A stretch of 64,000 nucleotides of DNA, taken from contig NZ_QXDF01000001.1 of NCBI RefSeq assembly GCF_003550175.1, forward strand, positions 62,001 through 126,000, given 5' to 3'. The DNA comes from Dichotomicrobium thermohalophilum. Its GTDB lineage: Bacteria > Pseudomonadota > Alphaproteobacteria > Rhizobiales > Rhodomicrobiaceae. The translations under genes and the position numbers were made by a program. Positions 15,692-24,776 of this stretch are shown here, in pieces. Position 1 is the first letter of the stretch, and every line of letters begins with the position of its first letter. Below the pieces are notes generated by a model, which saw nothing but the letters and a program-made list of their open reading frames with translations, searched no databases and was not told where the DNA came from.

Positions 15692-18600
15692 ATGATCTCA
15701 GCGGTTTTCATCGACCGTCCGCGTCTCGCGGCGGTGATCTCCATCGTACTCACGATCGCCGGCCTGATCGCCCTGACGCGTCTGCCAGTCGCGCAGTTCC
15801 CGGAAATCGTGCCGCCGCAGGTCACGGTCACGGCCAACTTCCCCGGCGCGGGCGCGGACGTGGTCGAGTCCACTGTCGCCCAGCCGATCGAGCAGCAGGT
15901 CATCGGCGTCGACGACATGATCTACATGTCCTCGACAAGCGGCTCAGACGGCAGCTACCGGTTGACAGTCACCTTCGCCGTGGGCACCGACCCGGACATC
16001 GCCACCGTCAACGTTCAGAACCGAGTCGCAGCGGCCGAGGCGCAGCTCCCCGAGGAGGTGCGCGCCACCGGCGTGACCGTGCGCCAAAGCTCCAACGCGC
16101 TCTTGCAGCTTATCAGCATCTATGACGAGAGCGGCGAGCGCGACGCGATCTTCCTGTCAAACTACGCGACGATCAATCTCGTCGACCCGCTCAAGCGCGT
16201 GTCCGGCATCGGGGATGTCAACGTTATCGGCGCGCGCGACTATGCTATGCGGATCATCCTCGATGTTGACCGACTCACCAGCCTCAACCTGACGCCCGCC
16301 GATGTCGTGCAGGCGCTGCGCGAGCAGAATGTGCAGGCCGCCATCGGCCGGGTCGGCGCGCAGCCGCTGACCGAAGACCCCGCGTTCCAGCTGAACCTCG
16401 TGACGCAGGGCCGGCTGAGCGACCCGGAAGAGTTCGGCAACGTCGTGCTGCGCGCGCGCCCCGATGGTTCTTTCGTGCGGGTGCGCGATGTGGCGCGGGT
16501 CGAGCTTGGCGCGCGCAATTATGACGTAATCGCCGCCTTCAATGACCGGCCGACGGTGCTGATCGGCATCTATCAGTCGCCCGGCGCCAACGCGCTGCGC
16601 ATCGCGGATGGCGTGGAAACTACGCTGGACCGGCTGTCGGCAAACTTCCCCGAGGGCGTGCGCTATGACACGACCTACGACCTCACCACCTTCATCGAGG
16701 CCAGCATCAGCGAACTCCAGATCACGCTGTTTCAAGCCTTCGTGCTGGTGATCCTGGTGGTGTTCATATTCCTGGGCAGTATCCGCTCAACGCTGGTACC
16801 GGTGGCCGCCGTGCCCGTGTCGCTTATCGGCACTTTTGCCGTCCTGCTGGCGTTCGGGTTCACGCTGAACACCATCTCGCTGCTCGCGCTGGTGCTGGCG
16901 ATCGGGACGGTGGTGGACGACGCCATCGTTGTTGTCGAGAACGTCGACCGCGTGATGGCCGAGAACCCCGGCATGTCGCCACGCGACGCCACGCGCCAGG
17001 CCATGCAGGAGATCACCGGACCGGTCATCGCCACGACCCTAGTGCTACTGTCCGTGTTCGTGCCGGTCGCGTTCATTCCCGGCATCAGCGGGCAGCTTTT
17101 CCAGCAATTCGCGGTTGCGGTCGCGGTTGCGGTGGTCATCTCCTCGATCAACGCGCTGACGCTCAGTCCGGCGCTCTGTGCTTTGCTGCTGCGCCCGCGC
17201 AGTGGCCCGCCGCGCGGCGTGATGGCGTGGATTTCGCGGCGCATCGACGACGCGCGTGACGGCTATACGCGGGTGGCCGGATGGCTCGCGCGCAAGGCGC
17301 TACTTGGTCTGTTGCTGCTTGTGGGCGCAATCGCGGCGAGCGGCCTGCTTTTCACCGTCGTGCCGACCGGCTTCCTGCCTGCTGAGGATCAAGGCGCGTT
17401 TCTCGTCGAGATGCGCCTGCCGGAGGGGGCTTCGGTCAACCGGACCGACGAGGTGCGCCGCGCTTTCGTCTCAGAGCTGCGCCAGATCGAGGGCGTCGAG
17501 GCGGTCGTCAGCGCCGCCGGGTTCAGTCTGCTCGACACGCTGGCCGTATCCAACACGGCCTTTGCCGCCGTCACGATGAAACCCTTCGCTGAACGGACCC
17601 AGGCCAGCCAGAGCGTGTTCGCCGCCATCGCAGAGGCGACGCGAAAGGGCGCGGCGGTGCGCGAGGCGGAAGTCTTCGCCTTCAACCTGCCGCCGATCAT
17701 CGGGCTGGGCACCGGCTCGGGCTTCGAGTATCAGCTCAATGACCTTCAGGGCCGCGACCCGGCAGACCTCGCCGCCGTCGCGCGCGCCGTTATCATCGCG
17801 GCGAACCAGGACCCTCGCCTGGGCCCGACCTTCACGACCTTCTCAGCCGACACGCCGCAGCTTTTCCTCGACATCGACCGCGAGCGGCTGCAGGCGCTGG
17901 GCGTGCGCGTCAGCGATCTCTTCACGACGCTGGGCGGCACCTTCGGCTCGCTATACGTCAATGACTTCAACCTGTTCGGCCGATCCTGGCAGGTGCGGAT
18001 GCAGGCGCAGGAAGCCGATCGCGCCGCTATCGAGGATCTCAACAAGCTCCATGTGCGCAACCGGGACGGCGAGATGGTGCCGGTCGCGGCGGTGGCGACA
18101 GCCCGCTACATTCAGGGGCCGCAGTCGATCAAGCGCTACAACAACTATCGCTCCGTGACGATCACTGGCGGACCGGCGCGCGGCGTGGCCTCGGGCGAGG
18201 CGCTGGCAGCAATGGAGGAGATTTCCGCGGAAACCCTGCCGCCCGGCTTCGACTATGAATGGACCGGAACGGCGCTGCAGGAAATCGAGGCGGCTGGCCA
18301 GACAGCCATCATCCTCGCCTTCGCGGTCCTGTTCGCCTACTTGTTCCTCGTCGGGCTTTACGAGAGCTGGGTGATCCCCGTGCCGGTGCTGCTGACGGTC
18401 GCCTTCGGCGTGGCGGGCGCGCTCGGCGCGCTGCTGATCGCCAACCTGTCCTTCGACATTTACGGGCAGATCGGGCTTGTCATCCTGATCGCACTGGTGG
18501 CGAAGAACGCCATCCTGATCGTCGAGTTCGCCAAGGCGCGGCGGGAGGAAGGGATGCCCATCGTGGACGCGGCGATCGACGGGGCGCGCACGCGCTTCCG

Positions 18601-18856
18601 CGCCGTGATGATGACCGGGCTTTCCTTCGTTGTCGGCATTCTGCCACTGGTGTTCGCCTCGGGTGCGGCGCAGATCACCCGACGCACAGTCGGCACGTCG
18701 GTCGCCGGCGGCATGATCGTGGCGACGCTGATCGGCGTGTTCGCCATCCCGGCGCTCTACGTGGTGTTCCAGTGGTCGCGCGAACGGGCGAAGAAGGCGC
18801 TTGGCGTCGGCCCGCGCGCAGCGGGCAAAACCCCGGCCGACGACAGCCCTGCTTAA
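15692..18856 (+). CDS. RND efflux transporter permease, HAE1 family
   Basis: A 1054-residue proton-driven multidrug pump of the AcrB/HAE1 type. The first helix begins [19 protein letters not shown] and is followed by the porter domain ([27 protein letters not shown]). Transmembrane helix 4 carries the proton-relay aspartates in [18 protein letters not shown] (about 407-424), and [10 protein letters not shown] opens the second periplasmic half. Length and repeat structure are normal. The start is five bases after the adaptor stop. Its stop overlaps that of the convergent GTP cyclohydrolase gene (TTAA at 18853-18856). The substrate spectrum cannot be predicted. Confidence 0.93.
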   Translation: MISAVFIDRPRLAAVISIVLTIAGLIALTRLPVAQFPEIVPPQVTVTANFPGAGADVVESTVAQPIEQQVIGVDDMIYMSSTSGSDGSYRLTVTFAVGTDPDIATVNVQNRVAAAEAQLPEEVRATGVTVRQSSNALLQLISIYDESGERDAIFLSNYATINLVDPLKRVSGIGDVNVIGARDYAMRIILDVDRLTSLNLTPADVVQALREQNVQAAIGRVGAQPLTEDPAFQLNLVTQGRLSDPEEFGNVVLRARPDGSFVRVRDVARVELGARNYDVIAAFNDRPTVLIGIYQSPGANALRIADGVETTLDRLSANFPEGVRYDTTYDLTTFIEASISELQITLFQAFVLVILVVFIFLGSIRSTLVPVAAVPVSLIGTFAVLLAFGFTLNTISLLALVLAIGTVVDDAIVVVENVDRVMAENPGMSPRDATRQAMQEITGPVIATTLVLLSVFVPVAFIPGISGQLFQQFAVAVAVAVVISSINALTLSPALCALLLRPRSGPPRGVMAWISRRIDDARDGYTRVAGWLARKALLGLLLLVGAIAASGLLFTVVPTGFLPAEDQGAFLVEMRLPEGASVNRTDEVRRAFVSELRQIEGVEAVVSAAGFSLLDTLAVSNTAFAAVTMKPFAERTQASQSVFAAIAEATRKGAAVREAEVFAFNLPPIIGLGTGSGFEYQLNDLQGRDPADLAAVARAVIIAANQDPRLGPTFTTFSADTPQLFLDIDRERLQALGVRVSDLFTTLGGTFGSLYVNDFNLFGRSWQVRMQAQEADRAAIEDLNKLHVRNRDGEMVPVAAVATARYIQGPQSIKRYNNYRSVTITGGPARGVASGEALAAMEEISAETLPPGFDYEWTGTALQEIEAAGQTAIILAFAVLFAYLFLVGLYESWVIPVPVLLTVAFGVAGALGALLIANLSFDIYGQIGLVILIALVAKNAILIVEFAKARREEGMPIVDAAIDGARTRFRAVMMTGLSFVVGILPLVFASGAAQITRRTVGTSVAGGMIVATLIGVFAIPALYVVFQWSRERAKKALGVGPRAAGKTPADDSPA

Positions 18857-19971
18857 GCCTTCAGATCCTTGGCGATGATATGCCCCGCGCGGTCGCGCTT
18901 TGTCTCCAGATAGGAGACATTGTGCTCGGTCGAGCGGCCCATGACGCGGTGGCTCGACGCGACGTTCAGCCCTGCCTCGCGCAGCGCCGCGACCTTCTCC
19001 GGGTTGTTGGTCATCAACCGCACGCTGGTGAAGCCCAACTCGCGCAGCATCGCCGCGGCGAAGTCGAACCGGCGCTGGTCCAGGTCGAAGCCGAGGATTT
19101 CATCGGCCTCGTAGGTGTCGTAGCCCGCGTGCTGCAGCCTGTAGGCGCGAATCTTGTTGGCGATACCGTTGCCCCGGCCCTCCTGATCGAGATACAGCAG
19201 CACGCCGCCACCCATCTCGGCCATGCGCTTGACTGTGCTGCGAAGCTGGTCGCCGCAGTCGCATTTCAGGCTGGCGAACAGATCGCCGGTCAGACAGGCG
19301 GAATGGATGCGCACATAGACGGCCTCGTTCGGATCGGGGCTGCCAACGATGACCGCGACCTGATCGCGCATCCCCTCGCCGCCGCGAAACACGACAAACT
19401 CGGTATCGCCAACATCCTCCAGTGGCACCGGCGCGCGCGAGACGATGTGCGGCGCGGTCAGCACGTGCTTGCGATAATGCTCGATTGCCGCGGTCTCGAT
19501 GGTGACGACGCCGGACAGGTCGGGTTTGCCCTCGATCGGCACGACGACCGCAGCGGGCAACAGGTAGGCCAGCCGAACCAGTTCCAGGCCGGCTGTCTCA
19601 GTGCGACACGCCGAACGCGGTACCGCGCGCTCCAGCCGCGCATCGACCTGGCAGACGACATTGAGCAGCGCCTCGGCGTCGTCATCCTCGATTTCGATGC
19701 TGCCGGCTGTCTCCACGTCATGTCCCAACAGGCGCAAGCGTGCCGGCGAGAGGACCAGCCGAAGATCGGTCATGCCGGCTGTGCGCAGCTTCTTTAGCGC
19801 CTTGCTGTCGACGCTTTCGGCCGCGAGCGTCAGTGCCGACCCCTCTTCGCCTGATACGACGACCGGGCGCCCCGAGCGGATCTCGGCCAGCGCACGTTCG
19901 ATGGCGACGGTGTCGGGATCGCCGAACAAATCCTGCAATGAAACCTCAGTCACGGTGATCGTCTCTGTCAA
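18853..19971 (-). CDS. ribA: GTP cyclohydrolase II with degenerate N-terminal domain
   Basis: A 372-residue enzyme that opens GTP to 2,5-diamino-6-ribosylamino-pyrimidinone phosphate plus formate and pyrophosphate. The catalytic half is at about 175-372: zinc ligands C226, C237 and C239 ([20 protein letters not shown]), the DQEGRGNG loop (262-269), [15 protein letters not shown] and TNNPEK. The N-terminal 170 residues have the shape seen in stand-alone alphaproteobacterial RibA, where a RibB-like domain has degenerated. The loop reads LDQEGRGNG where E. coli has HRQEGRNIG. It could be the housekeeping riboflavin enzyme or a paralogue serving the neighbouring PTPS/reductase genes. Confidence 0.85.
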   Translation of the reverse strand: MTETITVTEVSLQDLFGDPDTVAIERALAEIRSGRPVVVSGEEGSALTLAAESVDSKALKKLRTAGMTDLRLVLSPARLRLLGHDVETAGSIEIEDDDAEALLNVVCQVDARLERAVPRSACRTETAGLELVRLAYLLPAAVVVPIEGKPDLSGVVTIETAAIEHYRKHVLTAPHIVSRAPVPLEDVGDTEFVVFRGGEGMRDQVAVIVGSPDPNEAVYVRIHSACLTGDLFASLKCDCGDQLRSTVKRMAEMGGGVLLYLDQEGRGNGIANKIRAYRLQHAGYDTYEADEILGFDLDQRRFDFAAAMLRELGFTSVRLMTNNPEKVAALREAGLNVASSHRVMGRSTEHNVSYLETKRDRAGHIIAKDLKA

Positions 19972-20080
19972 AATCGGTGCGCCGGCATTTCAGCCTTCCT
20001 TAAGCGAACACCACACACTTCCATGTGGTCTTTCTTACAGCTGCAAAAAGTCGGCTGTATGTCGGAAGCACCCGCCCCAT

Positions 20081-20086
20081 TATAAT
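20081..20086 (+). promoter_or_regulatory. TATAAT box upstream of the reductase gene
   Basis: A consensus -10 hexamer TATAAT lies 49 bp before the reductase start in the 163-bp divergent region. No convincing -35 is at the right spacing. No FMN-riboswitch fold could be recognised in this region. Confidence 0.3.
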
Positions 20087-20134
20087 GCTGCAACATCGTT
20101 CCGGATCAGTTAGCAGCCGAAAGTCCCGTCACGC

Positions 20135-20857
20135 ATGACCGTTGAACCGTTCGACAGCCCCCTGGCCTGCCTGACCGCCTGCGATCCCGCGCGGCCATTC
20201 GTGATCGCGCAGCTCGGCCAGACCCTGGACGGACGCATCGCCACGCAGACCGGTGCCTCGAAATACATTAACGGCGCGGGCGCACTCGATCACCTTCACT
20301 GCCTGCGCGCTGCCGTGGACGGCGTCGTTGTGGGCATCGGCACCGTGCTCGCCGATGACCCAGAACTGACCGTACGTCGTGCCGACGGCCGCAACCCGGC
20401 GCGCATCATCATCGACCCCAATGCGCGGCTGCCGCAAGACGCCAAATGCCTCACTGACGACGGCGCGCGCGTGCTGGTCATCCGGGCCCATGCCGCCGAC
20501 TGCCCGGACCGTATGGAGCAGGTTCTTGTCAACCGCGAGGCGAACGGTCTTTGTCCCCGGGAAATCGTGGCAGCGCTGTTCGCACGAGGGTTCCGAAAAC
20601 TGCTGGTCGAGGGCGGCGCGCAGACCATCTCGCGCTTCATCGAAGCCGGCGCGCTGGACCGGCTACACATCCTCATGGCCCCGATGATCATCGGCTCGGG
20701 CAAACCCGGATTGGTGTTGCCGCCGATCGACAGTCTATCACAGGCGCTGCGACCGCGCACGCACGCCTATCCGTTGCCCGATGGCGATGTTATCTTCGAT
20801 TGCGACATGCGGCGAAACGAAGGGAGTGAACGCCATGGCGACGGCAACGGCAGTTGA
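20135..20857 (+). CDS. RibD C-terminal-type pyrimidine reductase
   Basis: A 240-residue NADPH-dependent reductase of the RibD-C/dihydrofolate reductase fold, without the N-terminal deaminase of full RibD. Family signatures are FVIAQLGQTLDGRIAT (22-37), DGVVVGIGTVLADDPELTVR (62-81), ARIIIDPNARLP and the NADPH loop KLLVEGGAQTISRFIEAGALD. It should reduce a ribosylamino-pyrimidine to the ribityl form. It is divergent from GTP cyclohydrolase II, which makes the precursor of this substrate type. The 3' end overlaps the next gene by 23 bp. It may serve a separate pathway if the genome also has a full ribD. Confidence 0.85.
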   Translation: MTVEPFDSPLACLTACDPARPFVIAQLGQTLDGRIATQTGASKYINGAGALDHLHCLRAAVDGVVVGIGTVLADDPELTVRRADGRNPARIIIDPNARLPQDAKCLTDDGARVLVIRAHAADCPDRMEQVLVNREANGLCPREIVAALFARGFRKLLVEGGAQTISRFIEAGALDRLHILMAPMIIGSGKPGLVLPPIDSLSQALRPRTHAYPLPDGDVIFDCDMRRNEGSERHGDGNGS

Positions 20858-21377
20858 GCGCGACTATTCGCTGGTCGCGAAAGTGTTGCACTGGCTGGTG
20901 GCGGCCTGTGTGATCTTCATCATCCCGGCCGGAATCGTGATGGTGAATGTTGAACTCCCGGATGCTACGAGGAACACGCTGTATAATCTGCACAAGTCCT
21001 TCGGCGTGCTGATCCTCGGGCTCATGGCTGTGCGCGTCGGCTACCGGCTGACTTTCGGCGCGCCTGCGGCGTCCGGCGCGCTGACGCCAACCCAGTACCT
21101 CGTCTCGCGGATCGTGCATTTCACGCTTTACGTGCTGCTGATTGCCATGCCGATCCTCGGTTGGGCGGGCACCTCCGCGTTCCCGGCGCCGGTCCCGGTT
21201 TTCGGTCTGTTCGAGATGCCCGCCCTGGTCGGCGAAGATCGCGAGCTGTCGAAACAGCTGCTCGCGATTCACGGGTATCTGGGCTTCTTCCTGACTGCGG
21301 TGGCCATCCTGCATATCGCCGCGGGTCTCTATCACGGCGTTATCCGGCGCGACGGCGTGCTGAGCCGGATGATCTAA
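20835..21377 (+). CDS. Cytochrome b561 family protein
   Basis: A 180-residue four-helix inner-membrane di-haem protein of the bacterial cytochrome b561 (CybB/YodB-like) family. Histidines suited as haem ligands occur at VLHWLVA (helix 1), LHKSFGVL (helix 2), IHGYLGFF and LHIAAGLYH (last helices). These proteins pass electrons between quinol or superoxide and other acceptors. It starts inside the reductase gene with AAGGGAG upstream, so the two are probably co-translated. It ends overlapping the convergent methyltransferase gene by four bases. Confidence 0.88.
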   Translation: MATATAVERDYSLVAKVLHWLVAACVIFIIPAGIVMVNVELPDATRNTLYNLHKSFGVLILGLMAVRVGYRLTFGAPAASGALTPTQYLVSRIVHFTLYVLLIAMPILGWAGTSAFPAPVPVFGLFEMPALVGEDRELSKQLLAIHGYLGFFLTAVAILHIAAGLYHGVIRRDGVLSRMI

Positions 21378-22219
21378 TCCGCAGGGGGCAGCGCCAGCAG
21401 GTCGACATGGCCGATGATGGCGGCGTCGGCATTAGCGCGGGCGGTCCTCCAGTCGTGGGCGGTCGCGGCGTCGATCAGGCCGGTCTCGCGGGCGGCCTGC
21501 GCAGTTCCGTCCGCAAGTGCCGCGATGAGTGCACGGTCGGGGGCCTCCAGCCGCCACGGGCTGGGCGCAGCATGAACGTGATAGCCAGCCTCCGCGAAGC
21601 GGCGGATCAGCAGGTCCGCGGCGTCTGACCCGGCCGCCGGCCCGAAGCCCTTGTCGCCCCGCTGGTGCTGCCGAAACGCCGCGTGTACGGCGTTGTCCGC
21701 TTCATGCGACGGCATCCAGACCTCCTCGCCGTCATAGATCAGGACCGTATAGAACACCGCCCCCGTGGCGGCGACCGTCTCGACGAAGCGCGCAATCCAC
21801 GCCGGCGAGACAAGATCGAAGAAGGCTGCCGCCGTTATGAGATCGTCGTTCGGCTCGATCACGGCGGATAGATCGCTGCTGAGGTCCGCCTGCTGGAAGG
21901 TGATGTGAACCTGCTTGCTCTGGGCGACCATGTGTAGATCGCCCTGCGGGTCGCCCGCCGCCGCGCCCCACTGCGCCATGCGCGCGCGCGCCGCCGCCAG
22001 CAAGTCCGGATCGTTATCCACGAAGCGCCAGTGCTGCACGCCGGGCAGGTGCGCGGCAAGCGCGCGGGCGTTCGCGCCGGTGCCGCAGCCGAGATCGACA
22101 ATGCGCAGTTCCTCGCGCCCTGCGAAATGATCAGCCAGCCGCGCTTCGAGGTCGGCGTCGCGCGCACGCTGGTCCGCCTCTTCGCGCAGATCGAGCCAGT
22201 CGGTCGAAAAGCCGGTCAT
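21374..22219 (-). CDS. Class I SAM-dependent methyltransferase
   Basis: A 281-residue Rossmann-fold methyltransferase. Motif I is IVDLGCGTGANARALA (about 40-55), the acidic strand-2 residue is in WRFVDNDPDLL, and the motif IV region is EPNDDLITAAAFFDLVSP. The C-terminal part (about 170-281) carries substrate-side helices. The substrate is unknown. It is the last gene of a four-gene minus-strand unit (dehydrogenase, PTPS homologue, glycosyltransferase, methyltransferase) and overlaps the glycosyltransferase gene by four bases, which suggests it acts on the same small molecule. Confidence 0.82.
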   Translation of the reverse strand: MTGFSTDWLDLREEADQRARDADLEARLADHFAGREELRIVDLGCGTGANARALAAHLPGVQHWRFVDNDPDLLAAARARMAQWGAAAGDPQGDLHMVAQSKQVHITFQQADLSSDLSAVIEPNDDLITAAAFFDLVSPAWIARFVETVAATGAVFYTVLIYDGEEVWMPSHEADNAVHAAFRQHQRGDKGFGPAAGSDAADLLIRRFAEAGYHVHAAPSPWRLEAPDRALIAALADGTAQAARETGLIDAATAHDWRTARANADAAIIGHVDLLALPPAD

Positions 22220-23265
22220 TGTTCGTGCGTCTCCCGGATCGCCTCGGCCACCCGCCGCGCCGTGTCGTCCCAGGAGGGCAGGCCCCGGGCATGGGCGAAC
22301 GCCGCATCGCTGAGCGCCAAGCGCTCCGCCGGATCGTCCAGCAGCTTGCGCAGCGCCTCCGCCAGCGCCGCCGGGTCGTCCGGCGGTACCAGGACACCCG
22401 CTTCCGGCGGCACCGTCGCCGGTACCGCTCCTGCCGCTGCCGCAACGACCGGCAGTCCGCGGGCCATCGCCTCCGTGAATGCCATGCCATAGCCCTCGTA
22501 CCGCGAGGGAAGCACGAAGATGTCCGCGCTGCGATAAACATCGTCCAGAGCCGCCGGTTCCAGCGCACCGCTCAGCGTGATGCGCTCCGACAGGCCGAAA
22601 CGCTCAATTTGCGCCCTCAGAGCAGCCGCCGTCGCTGGATCGCGGTCGAGACTGCCCGCAATCGTGCAGCGCCACGGCCGATCCGCCAGCTCGGCAAGCG
22701 CCGCGACGAGCACGTCAAAGCCCTTGCGAGGCACGACAGCGCCGACGCCAAGCAGATGCGGAACCTCGCCACCGCCCGCTGCACGCTCCGCCCGTTCGGT
22801 GCCCGGAATCGCCACGCTGAGTCTTTCAGCAGGCACGTCGAAGTCCGCGCGCAATGTCTCGGCTGTCGTCTCGCTCGTTGCCACGACGCGGCGCGCACGG
22901 GCAAGTGCCCGCCGCTCCGTCTCGATCAACCGCGCGCTTTCCTCGGGCGACAGGCCCGTCTCCAGCCCCAGCGGATGATGCACCAGCGCGACGAGGGGCG
23001 CAGCGATCCGCGCGATCACGCTTTCCGGCAGCGCGCCGAAAGCCAGCCCGTCGACCAGCGCGACCTCGCTAGCCGGAATGGCTGCAAGCGCATCGCCCGC
23101 TGCTTGCAGCGCGGCATCGTCAGGGAAGGGAAAGCCGCCCGGCAGCGCCAGGTGGCGCGCCGTGACGCCATGGTCGCACAGCAGCGGCAGGATACGCCGC
23201 GCATAGGCGTAACCGCCGGTCGGCGCATTCAGGTCGCCGGGAATCGCGAAGGCGGCGGCTATCAC
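22216..23265 (-). CDS. GT4-family glycosyltransferase
   Basis: A 349-residue GT-B glycosyltransferase. The N-terminal domain begins AAAFAIPGDLNAPTGGYAYA with the acceptor-side glycine loop. The C-terminal donor domain has HLLGVGAVVPRKGFDVLV, the E-x7-E type motif region VLPSRYEGYGMAFTEAMARGLPVVA and GVLVPPDDP. It transfers a sugar from a nucleotide-sugar in the cytoplasm. Overlaps of four bases with the genes on both sides tie it to a PTPS homologue and a methyltransferase rather than to polysaccharide genes, so a glycosylated pteridine-like or other small product is a reasonable guess. Confidence 0.85.
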   Translation of the reverse strand: MIAAAFAIPGDLNAPTGGYAYARRILPLLCDHGVTARHLALPGGFPFPDDAALQAAGDALAAIPASEVALVDGLAFGALPESVIARIAAPLVALVHHPLGLETGLSPEESARLIETERRALARARRVVATSETTAETLRADFDVPAERLSVAIPGTERAERAAGGGEVPHLLGVGAVVPRKGFDVLVAALAELADRPWRCTIAGSLDRDPATAAALRAQIERFGLSERITLSGALEPAALDDVYRSADIFVLPSRYEGYGMAFTEAMARGLPVVAAAAGAVPATVPPEAGVLVPPDDPAALAEALRKLLDDPAERLALSDAAFAHARGLPSWDDTARRVAEAIRETHEQ

Positions 23266-23666
23266 GTACCGACCCGCCCTTCATAGGTCGCCGCGGCGTT
23301 CGGCGTCTCCTGCAACGTCACGCGGATCCGTTCCAGCCCCTCCGCGCCGTCGCCCAGCCGACCGTCGCGAACGGCCAGCGCGAACTGATCGAAGATGTGC
23401 CGGCAGAGAAACTCGGTCGTCGTGAGCTGCCCCGCGAATTCCGGCTTCTCATCCAGATTGGCGTAACGGAGCGGCGACAGCACCTCATTCAGCACATCCA
23501 GCGCGCGTCCGATGTCCACGACGACGTTGTTTTCCGTCAGTGTTTGGCGGAAGAACGCCACGGTGATGACGAAGGTTGCGCCGTGCAGGTTCTGGGCGGG
23601 GCCAAAAAACTCCTTCTTCAGGCTGTGCGCGATCATGATGTGATCGCTGACTTCGACGGAATACAT
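23262..23666 (-). CDS. 6-pyruvoyl-tetrahydropterin synthase homologue, catalytic residues lost
   Basis: A 134-residue T-fold protein of the PTPS/QueD family. The expected order is present: first zinc His (H14 in IAHSL), the C-x3-H-G-H region, VVDIGRALDVL, NLDEKPEF and TTTEF. However, the C-x3-H-G-H motif reads A24-Q-N-L-H28-G-A30, so the catalytic Cys and one zinc-binding His are both Ala. Canonical synthase activity is unlikely. It may bind a pterin or pyrimidine without the usual chemistry. It lies between the dehydrogenase (8-nt gap) and the glycosyltransferase (4-nt overlap). Confidence 0.8.
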   Translation of the reverse strand: MYSVEVSDHIMIAHSLKKEFFGPAQNLHGATFVITVAFFRQTLTENNVVVDIGRALDVLNEVLSPLRYANLDEKPEFAGQLTTTEFLCRHIFDQFALAVRDGRLGDGAEGLERIRVTLQETPNAAATYEGRVGT

Positions 23667-23674
23667 GGCATCTC

Positions 23675-24691
23675 CTAAGAGGCTTGCGGATAACGGATCA
23701 CGGTAGCAAGGCCGGGGGCGTCCGGCGCAAGCAGCCGCGGGAGTTCGTGTGGCAGGTCGTCGAACGCCACCTCTTCGGTGATCAGCGCGTCGAGACGCGG
23801 ATCGTCCAGCAGCGCCAGCGCCTTTTCCAGTCGACGGCGGTGGCTCCAGCGCGCACGGTGCGACGGCGCGACATGGCCGACCTGCGACGAGATCAGTTGC
23901 AGCCGCTGGCTATGGAACGCCTCGCCAAGCGGCAGGCTCACGCTTCGGTCGCCGAACCAGCTCATCTCGACGATGCGCCCTTCGAACCCGGCGCAGTTCA
24001 GCGCAAGGCGAAGCCCCGCCTCGCTCGCGCTGGTGTGGAATACAACATCGGCGCCGCCCGGCACGTCGTCGGGCGCGAAGAAATCAGCGCCAAGAGTCTG
24101 GGCCAATCCGGCGCGCTCCGGCCGCACATCGACCAGCCCCAGACTCACGCCCGGCATCCGCGAGAGGATCGCCGCCAGCAGCGCCCCGACCACCCCGGCG
24201 CCCACGATCAAAACATTGTGACCCGCCGTGACGCCGGCATCCCAGACACCGTTCAGGGCGGTCTCCATGTTTGCTGCCAGAACCGCCCGCCGGGGTGGCA
24301 CACGCGCTGGCACAGGGACCACATCCTCGGCGCGCGCAAGGATCTGATCCTGATGAGGAAAAAGCCCGAATACGGTTTTCCCAACCAGCGCCTCTGGTCC
24401 GCTCTCGACGACGCCAACCGCCGCGTAGCCGTATTTCACCGGGAACGGAAAATCCCCCTCCTGATGGGGCGCGCGCATCCTGTGCCATTCGCTCTGCGGC
24501 AATTTGCCCTCGAAAACAAGGCGCTCCGTCCCACGGCTCAGACCCGTAAAAAGCGTCAGCAACCGAATTTGCGTCACATCCGGGTCATGATCCGTTAGTA
24601 ACGCTGTTTGTCGAAGCACGGCCTGCTGCGGTGCAACGTAGTATAATGCGCGTGCGGGCTGGCGATCAGATCGTCGCGTTTCGGCGTCCAT
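23675..24691 (-). CDS. MDR-family dehydrogenase without zinc ligands
   Basis: A 338-residue medium-chain dehydrogenase/reductase. The chosen start MDAETRRSD has AGGTGG four bases upstream. The coenzyme domain is clear (HNVLIVGAGVVGALLAAIL, about residues 160-178, then GLVDVRPERAGLAQTLGAD). In the catalytic domain, FTGLSRGTERLVFEGK replaces the C-G-x-D zinc site, and VKYGYAAVGVVE replaces GHE, so no catalytic zinc is expected. It probably reduces a carbonyl or double bond with NAD(P)H. It is the first gene of the four-gene unit leading to the methyltransferase, and so shares its unknown pathway. Confidence 0.8.
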   Translation of the reverse strand: MDAETRRSDRQPARALYYVAPQQAVLRQTALLTDHDPDVTQIRLLTLFTGLSRGTERLVFEGKLPQSEWHRMRAPHQEGDFPFPVKYGYAAVGVVESGPEALVGKTVFGLFPHQDQILARAEDVVPVPARVPPRRAVLAANMETALNGVWDAGVTAGHNVLIVGAGVVGALLAAILSRMPGVSLGLVDVRPERAGLAQTLGADFFAPDDVPGGADVVFHTSASEAGLRLALNCAGFEGRIVEMSWFGDRSVSLPLGEAFHSQRLQLISSQVGHVAPSHRARWSHRRRLEKALALLDDPRLDALITEEVAFDDLPHELPRLLAPDAPGLATVIRYPQAS

Positions 24692-24776
24692 AAGCCACCT
24701 ACACTGTCGTTTTTCCCGTGCTCGCCCTGCGAAGCGCGCCATCCACCGTGATTCTAGCCGGGGGCTTAGCTAATCC

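Noticed and set aside
19972-20134. FMN riboswitch between GTP cyclohydrolase II and the RibD-type reductase
   Set aside because: The conserved RFN-element segments are absent; only a TATAAT box is seen.
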